NCBI RefSeq assembly: GCF_041053055.1
Contig: NZ_CP163443.1
Coordinates: 5,129,001-5,193,000, forward strand
Length of the DNA stretch: 64,000 nucleotides
Direction of reading: 5' to 3'
Origin: Streptomyces sp. R41
GTDB lineage: Bacteria > Actinomycetota > Actinomycetes > Streptomycetales > Streptomycetaceae
Shown here: in pieces, positions 25,601-33,157 of the stretch
How the letters are laid out: each line of letters begins with the position of its first letter
How positions within the stretch are numbered: position 1 is the first letter of the stretch
The notes under the pieces: model-generated
Database searches by the model: none
Told to the model about the DNA's origin: nothing
What the model saw: the letters and a program-made list of their open reading frames with translations, nothing else
Program-made: the position numbers and the translations under genes

Positions 25601-27512
25601 CGAAGAGGCCACGGCGCAGCAGGCCGAGCGCCAGGAAGCCGTCCGGGGCGTCGGCCGCCACCTCGTCGGTCAGCGTCCGGGCTTCCGCGCCGAGTTCGGC
25701 CGCCCTGGCGGGCTCGGTCTCCCGCAGAGCCTGTGCGTGCGCTCCGGTGAGGGCGGCCAGCACGGCGACGTAGGCGTATCGCTGCGGTTTGTCGGCGGGG
25801 AGTCCGGCCAGGGCGGTGCGGTACCGGGCGATCCGTTCGTCGGAGGCGGCACCGGACTTTCCGACACCGGCGACCGCGCCGGACTTCTCGGCACCGGAGC
25901 CCGCACCGCCGGACTTCTCGGCACCAGAGTCCGCACCGGACTCCCCGACACTGGTGACCGCACCGGACTCCCCGACACCGGTGACCACCCCGGACTCCCC
26001 GATGATCGCGCCGACGATGTCGAGGATTTCGAGGTCGATGTCCGGGGCGGGCGCGGACTCACCGTCGCGCGCGGCGCGCTGTCTGAGCTGTTCGACGAAG
26101 TGGCCGAGCAGCGGCCCGGCATTCTGGATGAGCTGCGGATCGTCGTCCTCGATCAGCTCCGTCAATCCCCGGTAGGCAGTGAGGAGTTCCTGGTCGGCAT
26201 CGCTCAGGGTGCGCGACGCGTCGACGGTGGCGAGCAGTTCGATCGCCTCGCGTGCCGCCTCCTGTGCCGCCCCGTCGTCACCCCGTTCCTGGGCGAAGGC
26301 CGCGAGCGCCTGGCTCAGGGCGGCGGTGGCGACCGGATGCGCCGGATGTTCGGCGGGGGTGTGGGCGAGCGCCGCGCGCAGCCGCCGGACACCGCAGGCG
26401 ATGCGGCTCGCGTCGTGCTCACGTATGCCCGCGTCGGCGATGACCGAGCCGACGCGCAGGTCCTTCTCCCCCGGCCAGGCGGCGCGTTCGGTGTGCAGCT
26501 CGCGCAGGAATCGCAGCGCCTCGGCGGCCTCCGGGGTGAGGGCGCCTTCCGGGGCCCCCGCCACCAGCCGCTCGACCTCGGCGAGGGGCGGTTCACCGAG
26601 CAGCCGGGCGGCGTCCAGGAGGGTCCCGAGGGCGATCGCGGCCGCCTCGGCCAGCTCATTTCCCTCGCCCCCCATGGCCCCCACACCGCTCTCGCGCCCG
26701 TTGGCCCCGTCACCACTCTCGCGCCCCTCCGGGCCGAGGGCCCACAGCCGCTCGCACACCGCCGCCGCGTGCCGGGCCGCGGCGGCGAGCGCGTCCGGGT
26801 CCGCCGCGAGCCGGAAACGCGTCACGCCGAGCCCGAGGCTGTGGAACGCCAGCTCGACGAACCCCTCGTGGCCGTCCGGCAGCAGCTGATGTGCCGTCTC
26901 GGACCAGGCGAGCGCACAGTCCAGCGCGGCCAGCCGCTCGGCGTCCCCGAGACCCGCGGCACCCTGCCGCTCGGTCTCCCCGAGCTCCGGGCCATCCGAC
27001 CGCTCGGCCTCCCCAAGACCCGGGCCATCCGACCGCTCGGCCTCCCCAAGACCCGGGCCATCCGCCCGCTCGGCCTCCCCAAGACCCGGGCCATCCGCCC
27101 GCTCGGTCTCCCCGAATTCCGGCACACCGCCCACGGCACCCCCGTACGCCGAACTCACGAGGTAGGCGAACCGCGCCTCGTGCGCCGGATCGGCGGGGTC
27201 GAAGGCGTCCCGCAGGGGCACCGGAAGCTGCGCGTCCGCGGGCACGCGCGGGCACAGGAATCCGAAGGTGCTCAGCGTGATCAGTACGTTGCGCTGCGCG
27301 TCAGGGTCCTCGGGGCCCTGATGGCGGAGCCAGAAGGTCCAGCAGACGGCGGCGACCGAGTCGAGATCGATCGTCCCCTCGGGCGACGGCGCGGCCTCGC
27401 GCAGCAGGGCCAGGGCGTCCCCCACCGCGTCCTCCCCGCGCAGCGGGGCGGGATCGCGGGCGTTCTGAGCTGCTACGAGGCGGGCGACTACGCGGTCCTG
27501 AAGCTCAGTCAT
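22623..27512 (-). CDS. Large CHAT-domain (caspase-like) protease with helical repeat region
   Basis: The 1629-residue protein has about 1300 residues of Ala-rich helical, probably TPR-like repeats. It ends in a CHAT peptidase domain: WWVPTGAFNALPLHAA, then HFGCHA with catalytic His near 1498, then FLAACGTA with Cys near 1540, then AGFPTAVGTLWEID. CHAT proteases serve in bacterial conflict and regulated cell-death systems. Several in-frame minisatellites interrupt the helical region. The start is ATG 27512; no useful ribosome site precedes it, but TAGTGT ends 8 bases upstream, so the transcript may be leaderless. It diverges from a small Cys-motif protein and a membrane protein. Confidence 0.88.
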   Translation of the reverse strand: MTELQDRVVARLVAAQNARDPAPLRGEDAVGDALALLREAAPSPEGTIDLDSVAAVCWTFWLRHQGPEDPDAQRNVLITLSTFGFLCPRVPADAQLPVPLRDAFDPADPAHEARFAYLVSSAYGGAVGGVPEFGETERADGPGLGEAERADGPGLGEAERSDGPGLGEAERSDGPELGETERQGAAGLGDAERLAALDCALAWSETAHQLLPDGHEGFVELAFHSLGLGVTRFRLAADPDALAAAARHAAAVCERLWALGPEGRESGDGANGRESGVGAMGGEGNELAEAAAIALGTLLDAARLLGEPPLAEVERLVAGAPEGALTPEAAEALRFLRELHTERAAWPGEKDLRVGSVIADAGIREHDASRIACGVRRLRAALAHTPAEHPAHPVATAALSQALAAFAQERGDDGAAQEAAREAIELLATVDASRTLSDADQELLTAYRGLTELIEDDDPQLIQNAGPLLGHFVEQLRQRAARDGESAPAPDIDLEILDIVGAIIGESGVVTGVGESGAVTSVGESGADSGAEKSGGAGSGAEKSGAVAGVGKSGAASDERIARYRTALAGLPADKPQRYAYVAVLAALTGAHAQALRETEPARAAELGAEARTLTDEVAADAPDGFLALGLLRRGLFDAALPVAVAVIHTDEADAAADLREMAKLVSLVSRLDDVRLDDPEQLSSDIAVMRELLADTGEDDPFIRAPLAGALGSALSAQGVTHGDPGTLDEAVPLLRYARTNAPDLPGQLDQVLAFALTTWSVGRFDAEAAREAAALLATAATEAAPDDVGQAWLSVRTEFFNAVGNYLLGHEPGQLQRARELARRLKELTARADAQAGDLPGLDVLGDALLNLVDTMGPGGGPKPDLTDDQVDQCRRTFAACPAGHPMRLFTASTLMRALAQRAVAVRAADPERAARLVAEADEVIHSVEEEAPGDWAETMRTFTGVIGAGHLPPPSVSHGGQPEPSDGPLSASDGSPERPSARPLSSPDGSPERPSDGPVAGSPLRAFTAFTGAQASSQAPANAVEAMMASLRARLSGTADSAAALRDPMLPAWFRAHGELGAAAGALGREQQRVDLALSHLETAIEAMADVTDRGSDQQSAEHGLTTFEGDIRRIIELVLLTALGRGAAAGLHEIVDQLTAAVREQRLPDAMPDPETLLRVIAGPDVDRATELLERGRGLLLARRIEARADIGELRSAHPALAREFERLTDRLAAEPHAAASAPAGHAEWSRLAKLRASRELDELVVRIRTQPGFDGFLRPLSAEQLRSLASDGPIVVLNHAARHCHALVVTPRSITALRLEAESDEIAGAARRLGEAVDAINAHGPSRPSPAQLIAAGGTLRRTLSWTWHKIVRPVLDLVGASDPVPDDGTWPRIWWVPTGAFNALPLHAAQCTLPDCALDGCGAALDAVVSSYVPGFQTLAYARSRAEHRDTAHNGGALLVASSEDELPGVAAAAGYAAGLLGAREPLIGAAATREAVLAALGGTPWAHFGCHAATDPTEPSGALLHLPSGEPLSVLEICRARPSSARLAFLAACGTARTAERLSDEAIHITSAFLLAGFPTAVGTLWEIDSTHADHVTRDFYRRMAPPATNTSAHALHHTVRELRHRIPDRPHVWAAYVHAGT
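24511..24620. repeat. 45-bp minisatellite in the CHAT gene (about 2.4 copies)
   Basis: Two 45-bp units starting at 24511 and 24556, and part of a third, encode a SDGPLSASDGSPERP-like peptide. The period is a multiple of 3, so the frame is kept. The region is a flexible linker within the helical part. Confidence 0.75.
25850..26000. repeat. Degenerate 24-27-bp minisatellite in the CHAT gene
   Basis: About six units of CACCGGACTTCTCGGCACCGG type encode GVGESGAV / GAEKSGAV repeats. All units keep the frame. The peptide is Gly/Ser/Glu/Lys-rich and probably disordered. Confidence 0.75.
26935..27120. repeat. 33-bp minisatellite in the CHAT gene (about 5.6 copies)
   Basis: Units of 33 bp (CTCGGCCTCCCCAAGACCCG plus GGCCATCCGACCG) encode the 11-residue repeat LGEAERSDGPG near residues 130-190. 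The central copies are almost identical, which points to recent copy-number change. Confidence 0.88.
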
Positions 27513-27546
27513 CCTTCATTACACTAATCTGATCTCTCGTCAGAGA
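27513..27546. promoter_or_regulatory. Divergent promoter with TCTGA-7-TCAGA inverted repeat
   Basis: The 67-bp gap between the CHAT gene and the opposing gene holds inverted arms TCTGA (27528-27532) and TCAGA (27540-27544). On the minus strand TAGTGT ends 8 bases before the CHAT ATG, a spacing typical of leaderless actinobacterial transcripts. The palindrome could control both directions. Inferred from layout. Confidence 0.4.
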
Positions 27547-27579
27547 GCAGTGGTTCTCCGGACTTTCAGGGAGTCTGCG

Positions 27580-27966
27580 GTGGGGGACGGGACGAAAGCG
27601 CTCAGGGTGTTCGAGGATGCCGTCGAGTACCTGTGCCGCAACGTCGACGCGGTGCGCGAGCTGATCGGCCCCGGACTCTGGGAGGCACCCTTCGCGGTCG
27701 TCAGGGCCGGTGATCCTTCCACCGTCGAGTGGCGGGAGGCCGTGCGCGAGCTGCATCACGCGGCCGAGGCGGCCGGGATCCCCGGCGGTCTTGGACTGAG
27801 CTCCACGATGGGCGTGGGCGACTGGCCGTCCGCGCCCACCCCGCGGTCGGTCGGCTGGGTCTGTCCCACGGGCCGTTGTGCCCGGGTGGACCTGCGCGAG
27901 GGAGCGGTCCCGGATACGCCGACGTGTGCCTTGGCCGACCGGCCGATGCGCCTGGTGGACGGCTGA
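27580..27966 (+). CDS. Small Cys-motif protein divergent from the CHAT protease
   Basis: The roughly 128-residue protein is not assigned to a family I can name with certainty. The N-terminal 90 residues are helical (ALRVFEDAVEYLCRNVDAVREL). The C-terminal part carries WVCPTGRCARVDL and, 18 residues on, TCALADRPMRL, a C-x4-C plus C pattern that looks like a small metal or recognition module. GTG 27580 is chosen over GTG 27550 because GGGAG lies 6 bases upstream. It is followed after 4 bp by a membrane-protein gene. It may be an adaptor linking the CHAT protease to that protein. Confidence 0.7.
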   Translation: MGDGTKALRVFEDAVEYLCRNVDAVRELIGPGLWEAPFAVVRAGDPSTVEWREAVRELHHAAEAAGIPGGLGLSSTMGVGDWPSAPTPRSVGWVCPTGRCARVDLREGAVPDTPTCALADRPMRLVDG

Positions 27967-27970
27967 GACA

Positions 27971-28789
27971 GTGGGACTGCTCGTCGAACTCCAGAAGCGC
28001 ATACCCGACGGATGGTTCCTGCGGCGGTTGCTGCCCGCCGTGTTGTTCGTCGTGGTCGCCGTCGTGGGTGGCGGGCAGCTCGGGCAGCGCCACTGGGACG
28101 ACCTCGGGCTGGCCCGCGAACGGATCGCCGGTGCGCTGCGGTTGGGCGGCGGCATGTCCGCCGACGCCGTCGCGTCCCTCGTACTCGTCGCGGTGGCGGC
28201 GGTGGCAGCCGCGTTCGCGGTGCCCTTCGCCGCCGGCGCGATCGGCGCCCTCGCGTCGGGGGCCTGGCCCTGGTGGCTGATGCCGCTGGGCCGGCGCCTC
28301 ACCTCCTGGCGCGTACGACGCTGGGCGCATCCCGACGAGATCGGGAGGGAAGCCGTCCGCGCACGCGCCGCCGGGCGACAGCTGCGCGCCGACCGGCTCG
28401 ACGCGCGCCGGGCCCGTACCGGACCGGACCGGCCCGGCTCCCCCACCTGGTCGGGCGATCGGATCCGCGCCGCCGAGACGCACGTCCGAACGGAGACGGG
28501 CGTCGACGTGGCGAGCGACTGGACCAGGCTGCTCCTCGCCGCTGAGGACACCTCCCGCGCCGCGCTGGGCGAGGCCCGCGACGCCTACGACGCGGCCTGC
28601 GAGGCGCTCGCCTGGAGCATCGCGTTCACACTCCTCGGCGCCTGGTGGTGGCCCGCGGCGCCCGTCGGGGTCGTGGTCTGGCTGGCCTCCTGGCGGTCGC
28701 TGCGCCGCGCGGTGGAGGCACTGTGCCGCACCACCGAAGCCGTCTTCGCCCTGCAGCACACCGGCCGCCCCACACCCACGCAGCCCTGA
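27971..28789 (+). CDS. Membrane protein of the CHAT locus, function unknown
   Basis: The 272-residue protein has one membrane segment at about 20-36, a long hydrophobic stretch (66-100) that could span once or twice, and a C-terminal hairpin at about 213-241. A basic, helical cytoplasmic loop of about 110 residues lies between (RRLTSWRVRRW through RTETGVDVASDW). No domain is recognised. GTG 27971 begins 4 bp after the preceding stop, so the two genes are coupled. In CHAT and gasdermin-type defence loci a membrane effector often sits beside the protease; whether this is one is only inference. Confidence 0.72.
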   Translation: MGLLVELQKRIPDGWFLRRLLPAVLFVVVAVVGGGQLGQRHWDDLGLARERIAGALRLGGGMSADAVASLVLVAVAAVAAAFAVPFAAGAIGALASGAWPWWLMPLGRRLTSWRVRRWAHPDEIGREAVRARAAGRQLRADRLDARRARTGPDRPGSPTWSGDRIRAAETHVRTETGVDVASDWTRLLLAAEDTSRAALGEARDAYDAACEALAWSIAFTLLGAWWWPAAPVGVVVWLASWRSLRRAVEALCRTTEAVFALQHTGRPTPTQP

Positions 28790-28878
28790 CACAGCACAGC
28801 AGCCACTTCACGCAGCCCTGACACCGCACACCGGCCATGCCACACACCCCGGGCTCCCGGGACGCGCGCCCGGTGGTG

Positions 28879-30885
28879 TCAGCTCCCGCGCGGCTCCCGT
28901 ACCACCGCCACGCCCCCCGGCGGCACAGCGACCACCCCCGAGACCCGCTCGCCGGTGAGCAGTTCCGTCCCCCCGTCGGAAACCGGGATCTCGGCACCCC
29001 GACCGCTGTGGTCGATCAGGAAGAGGTACTCGGCGTGCGGACCGCGCCGCCGGACCGCCTCGATACCGGGTGGAGTGGCGGCGACCGGCTGGACGCCCGC
29101 CTCCGTACGGATCCGGGTCAGCAGACCGGCCAGGGTGGCCGGGTCCGGGCGGGTGGCCAGGTACCAGGTGGTGCCCGCGCCGTACGTGTGACGCGTCACG
29201 GCCGGTACACCGGCGAGCGGTCCCTCCGTGTACGAGTCCACCGCCTCCGCCCCGGTGAGGCGCACGCGCTCCGACCACAGCGTGGCCGTGCCGCCTCCGC
29301 TCAGGCCCACCGTCTCGCCCGGCAGCAGCGGGAACAGTTCGTCGGACCGTACGCCGAGGGCCTCCCGGAAGGCGCCGGGGTAACCGCCCAGCCGCACATG
29401 GCAGTTCTCGTCCACCGCCCCGCTGTGGAAGCCCACCGCCAGCGTGCCGCCGTGTTCCGCGAAGCCGGCCAGATTCGCCGCGCCCGCGTCGTCCACCAGG
29501 TACAGGCTCGGGGCCAGGACCAGGCGGTACGACGACAGGTCCGCGTCCGGGCGTACGAAGTCCACCGCCACGCCCGAGCGCCACAGCGGCTCGTACCAGT
29601 CCCGGACCAGGTCCTGGAATCGGAGTTCGCCGCTCGGCTGCGAGGGCAGCTCCAGGGCCCAGCGGGCGTTCCAGTCCCAGACGACGGCCACGGAAGCCGT
29701 GCCCGTGCTGCCGCGTACCTCGGCCAGGGCCTTCAGGTCGGCGCCCAGCGTCACCACGTCCTGCCAGATCCGGCTGTCCGTGCCCGCGTGCGGCAGCATC
29801 GCCGAGTGCCACTGCTCGGCGCCCGCCTTCGCCGCCCGCCACTGGAAGTAGGCGATGCCGTCGGCGCCGCGCGCCACATGGGCCAGGGCGTTGCGGCGCA
29901 ACTCCCCAGGATTCTTCGCCCGGTTCACCGGCTGCCAGTTCACCGCGCCCGTGGAGTGCTCCATCAGCAGCCAGGGGCCACCGGCCAGCGAACGCGTCAG
30001 GTCGCCGCTGAGCGCGATGTCGATCTCCGACTCCGGGTCCGCGGACTGGAGATAGTGGTCGTTCGAGACCACGTCCAGCTCAGGGGCCCAGCGCCAGTAG
30101 TCCAGGGCGTCGAAGTTGTACATCACCATGAAGTTGGTGGTGGCGGGGGTCGACGGGGCCGCCTCCCGCAGCACGTCGCGCTCCGCCGTGTACAGGGACA
30201 GCAACTCGTCCGAGCAGAAGCGGCGCCAGTCCAGCCGGTGGGTCGGGTTGGGGACGGCCCCGGTGGCGCGGGGCGGCAGGATCTCGTCCCAGTCGTAGTA
30301 CCACTGGCTCCAGAAGGTGGTGCCCCAGGCGTGGTTCAGCGCCGCCAGGTCATCGGAGTACCTGGCCCGGAGCCACCCGCGGAAGGCCGCCGCGCTCGTG
30401 TCGCAGTAGCACTCCGCGTTGTGGCAGCCGTACTCGTTGTGGACGTGCCACATCGCCACGGCCGGGTGGTCGGCGTACCGCTCGGCCAGTGCGCCCGCGA
30501 TGCGCAGAGCGGCCTCCCGGTAGGCGGGGCTGCTCGGGCAGAAGGTCTGGCGGCTGCCGTACGACAGCGTGCGGCCGTCGCGGTCCACCGGCAGCGCCTC
30601 CGGGTGGGCGCGGAAGAACCACGCCGGGGGTGCGGCCGTGGGCGTGGCCAGGTCGGCGGCGATGCCGTTCTCCCGCAACAGCTCCAGCAGGCGGTCCATG
30701 CGGGCGAAGTCGAACGCGCCCTCGGACGGCTCCAGCAGCGCCCACGCGAAGATGCCCACGCTGACCATGGTCACGCCGGCCTCGCGCATCAGGCGCATGT
30801 CCTCGGCCCAGACCTCCTCGGGCCACTGCTCGGGGTTGTAGTCACCGCCGTAGGCGATTCCGGGGACGGACAACTCACGCTTCAC
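28879..30885 (-). CDS. Beta-galactosidase, GH42
   Basis: The 668-residue glycoside hydrolase has the GH42 barrel: GIAYGGDYNPEQWPEEVW at the start, acid/base Glu in HVHNEYGCH, nucleophile Glu in LLMEHSTGAVNW, and a C-terminal trimerisation-like domain. It has no signal peptide, so it acts on imported galactosides. The frame runs back to 30930, but GTG 30885 overlaps the alpha-galactosidase stop (GTGA) and fits the family start. It is the last gene of the sugar operon. Confidence 0.93.
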   Translation of the reverse strand: MKRELSVPGIAYGGDYNPEQWPEEVWAEDMRLMREAGVTMVSVGIFAWALLEPSEGAFDFARMDRLLELLRENGIAADLATPTAAPPAWFFRAHPEALPVDRDGRTLSYGSRQTFCPSSPAYREAALRIAGALAERYADHPAVAMWHVHNEYGCHNAECYCDTSAAAFRGWLRARYSDDLAALNHAWGTTFWSQWYYDWDEILPPRATGAVPNPTHRLDWRRFCSDELLSLYTAERDVLREAAPSTPATTNFMVMYNFDALDYWRWAPELDVVSNDHYLQSADPESEIDIALSGDLTRSLAGGPWLLMEHSTGAVNWQPVNRAKNPGELRRNALAHVARGADGIAYFQWRAAKAGAEQWHSAMLPHAGTDSRIWQDVVTLGADLKALAEVRGSTGTASVAVVWDWNARWALELPSQPSGELRFQDLVRDWYEPLWRSGVAVDFVRPDADLSSYRLVLAPSLYLVDDAGAANLAGFAEHGGTLAVGFHSGAVDENCHVRLGGYPGAFREALGVRSDELFPLLPGETVGLSGGGTATLWSERVRLTGAEAVDSYTEGPLAGVPAVTRHTYGAGTTWYLATRPDPATLAGLLTRIRTEAGVQPVAATPPGIEAVRRRGPHAEYLFLIDHSGRGAEIPVSDGGTELLTGERVSGVVAVPPGGVAVVREPRGS

Positions 30886-32195
30886 TTGACAACTCCCCGG
30901 AGCAGACGGCGCGTTGTGGTCACGCCCCATTCGTCCAGCGACAGCAGTCGGTCACTGGACGCCATCAGTCCGCCGGTCGACTCCACGTGTGCCGCCCAGC
31001 GTTCACGGGTCTCCACGGCGGGGCGAGCCATCAGGCAGTCGGGGTCGTTGACCCACAGGCGGCCGTGCTGCCACTGGCGTCCGACACCGGTGAACTCGGC
31101 GGGATCCTGGCCGGGTTGCGAGTAGTCGTCGGCCTCCGGGCGGCGGTGCGGAGCCGTGTCGGGGCTGACCCGCATCGCGTCGAACAGGCCGATGGAGGGG
31201 AGGATCGGCGCACCGCAGCCCAGCAGATACGCGTCCGGGCCGATCGCCTCGCGGATCACACCGATACCGGCGCGGTACGCCGTCAGCGCGTCGTCCGAGG
31301 AGTGCCGTACGCCGTCCAGTGCGCCCGCGTACAGGAAGTCGACCTTGAAGTAGTCGTAGCCCTCGGCCCGCAGGGTCCTGAACACGTCCGTCAGATACGC
31401 CGCCGCGTCAGGGTGTGTCGTGTCCAGGACGCACAGGTCGTGCCCCCAGTTGCGGCCCGCGTGTGCGAAACCGCCCTCCGCGTCCTTGACCAGCCAATCC
31501 GGGTGCCCGGCGGCCAGATCGCTCGCCGGGTCGACCAGGAACGGCGCCGTCCAGATGCCCGCCCTGCGGCCCCGCGCGCGGATGGCCTCCGCGATCTGGG
31601 CGCGGGAGCGGAAGCGGCCGGACAGCGTCAGCCAGTCGCCCAGCGCGCTCTGGTAGCCGTCGTCGATCTGGACGACGTCGATGGGCAGGTCGAGGGTGTC
31701 CATCGCGCGGAGGTTCTCGTGGATGTCGTCCTCGGTGACCGCGGTGAAGTACTCGTACCAGGAGCACCAGACGGTGGGCGCCGGCCGTGGGGCGGCGAGG
31801 CCGAGGCCGTCCGCCCATTCCGCCAGGGCCGACTGGATGTCGCTGCCGGTCAGTTCCCGAACGGGCCCGTCGGCGCTGACCTCGGCCCGGTCGCCGTGCA
31901 CCTCGAGGCGGATGGACGCAACGGCGTGCAGCGGATCGGCGGCCGCCCACAGCCGCACCGGCGAGCCGTCGCCGGGGTCGAGCGCCAGGAGTCCCTCCCC
32001 CTGGAAGGCGCCGGACGGGACGGTACACCCGGGCCGGTAACAGACGGTCGCCCAGTTGTCGTTCGTCGGGCGGTACGGCTTGTCGCCGAGGGCGTAGGCG
32101 CCGCTGGGGCTCCAGGACTGCCAGCCCTCCTCGTGGACTCGGGCGACGCGCGGGTCCACGGGCACGGAGGCGAGGGGCGTGAAGGGGTGGGGCAC
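30882..32195 (-). CDS. Alpha-galactosidase, GH36 family
   Basis: The 437-residue enzyme has the GH36/GH27-type barrel: WCSWYEYFTAVTEDDI, then VVQIDDGYQ, nucleophile Asp in YFKVDFLYAGA, and acid/base Asp in MRVSPDTAP. It lacks the large N-terminal beta domain of many GH36 enzymes and has no signal peptide. The start is GTG 32195 with AAAGAGAA upstream. It lies between the permease and beta-galactosidase genes, so the operon probably handles mixed alpha/beta galactosides. It may act on raffinose-type or galactomannan-derived oligosaccharides; the exact substrate is not shown. Confidence 0.9.
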   Translation of the reverse strand: MPHPFTPLASVPVDPRVARVHEEGWQSWSPSGAYALGDKPYRPTNDNWATVCYRPGCTVPSGAFQGEGLLALDPGDGSPVRLWAAADPLHAVASIRLEVHGDRAEVSADGPVRELTGSDIQSALAEWADGLGLAAPRPAPTVWCSWYEYFTAVTEDDIHENLRAMDTLDLPIDVVQIDDGYQSALGDWLTLSGRFRSRAQIAEAIRARGRRAGIWTAPFLVDPASDLAAGHPDWLVKDAEGGFAHAGRNWGHDLCVLDTTHPDAAAYLTDVFRTLRAEGYDYFKVDFLYAGALDGVRHSSDDALTAYRAGIGVIREAIGPDAYLLGCGAPILPSIGLFDAMRVSPDTAPHRRPEADDYSQPGQDPAEFTGVGRQWQHGRLWVNDPDCLMARPAVETRERWAAHVESTGGLMASSDRLLSLDEWGVTTTRRLLRGVVK

Positions 32196-32212
32196 GGTGG
32201 TTCTCTTTCAAA

Positions 32213-32272
32213 AGGTCGGGCGTCGGCAAGACATCAGGTCGGGCGCCGGCCACGACATCAGGTCGGGCGTCA
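32213..32272. repeat. Three 23-24-bp direct repeats between permease and galactosidase genes
   Basis: AGGTCGGGCG-type units start at 32213, 32236 and 32260 with a shared GACATC end. They fill the 74-bp spacer, the only sizeable gap in an otherwise overlapping operon. They may tune expression of the enzymes relative to the transporter, or simply be slippage. Confidence 0.7.
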
Positions 32273-33157
32273 GCCCTTGTTGGCACCGAGCGTGAGACCG
32301 CTGACGAACTGCCGCTGGAGCACGAAGTACACGACCAGCGTCGGGATCGCGGTGAGCAGGGCGCCGGCGGCGACCAGGTTGGGGTCGGTGAAGTACTGCC
32401 CGGAGAGGTTCTTCAGGGCCGAGGTGATCGGCATGTTCTCGCCGGTCGAGATGAGGACGATGGCCCAGAAGAAGTCGTTGTAGATCCAGATGGACAGCAG
32501 CGTCGCCAGGGCCGCCATCGCGGGGCGGCACAGCGGCAGCACGATCTGCCAGTACATCCGCCACACCGAGGCGCCGTCGACCAGCGCGGCCTCCGTCAGC
32601 TCGTGCGGCAGCATCCGCATGTAGTTGCTCAGCACGAAGGCGCAGAAGCCGGACTGGAACGCCACGTGGATGAGGACCAGGCCGAGCGCGGAGTCGTACA
32701 GCTTGCCGCTGACGGTGATGCCGGGCAGGTCGATGAGCAGGAACATGCGGTAGAGCGGGGTGATGATGACCTGCTGCGGCAGCAGGTTGCCCGCCGTGAA
32801 GACCAGCAGCAGGGCGAGGTTGACGCGGAAGTCGAACCGGCTGACGTAGAAGGCGACCATCGACGACAGGAACAGCGTCACCAGCACCGCCGGGACGGCG
32901 ATCAGCAGCGTGTTGCCGAAGTAGTGCGCCATGTCCGACTGCGTGAACGCGTTCGTGAAGTTGTCGAAGCTCAGCTTGTCGGGCCAGGAGACGTAACCCT
33001 TGGTGCTGGTCTCGGAATACGGGCGCAGGGCCGCGTACATCGCCCAGAGCAGCGGGGCCAGCCACGCCAGCGCGGCGCCCGCGAGGAACAGGTGCAGCAG
33101 CAGCCGGGCGGGCCGGACGGGCGCGCGCCTCTTCAGCGCGACAGTGGCGGTGCTCAT
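32270..33157 (-). CDS. Sugar ABC transporter permease (MalG type)
   Basis: The 295-residue protein has six membrane spans and the EAA loop EAALVDGASVWRMYWQIVLP, which docks the ATPase. It pairs with the preceding MalF-type permease, whose stop it overlaps. As in most actinobacterial carbohydrate uptake systems, no ATPase gene is present, so a shared MsiK ATPase is probably used. This last point is family knowledge, not shown here. Confidence 0.93.
   Translation of the reverse strand: MSTATVALKRRAPVRPARLLLHLFLAGAALAWLAPLLWAMYAALRPYSETSTKGYVSWPDKLSFDNFTNAFTQSDMAHYFGNTLLIAVPAVLVTLFLSSMVAFYVSRFDFRVNLALLLVFTAGNLLPQQVIITPLYRMFLLIDLPGITVSGKLYDSALGLVLIHVAFQSGFCAFVLSNYMRMLPHELTEAALVDGASVWRMYWQIVLPLCRPAMAALATLLSIWIYNDFFWAIVLISTGENMPITSALKNLSGQYFTDPNLVAAGALLTAIPTLVVYFVLQRQFVSGLTLGANKG

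Noticed and set aside
26935..27120. Regular 33-bp repeats considered as a CRISPR array
   Set aside because: Units are contiguous with no unique spacers and encode an in-frame peptide repeat; there are no cas genes in the window.
25059..27527. 822-codon open frame opposite the CHAT gene
   Set aside because: Shadow frame of the minus-strand protease, which has clear domain motifs; the antisense product shows only low-complexity sequence.
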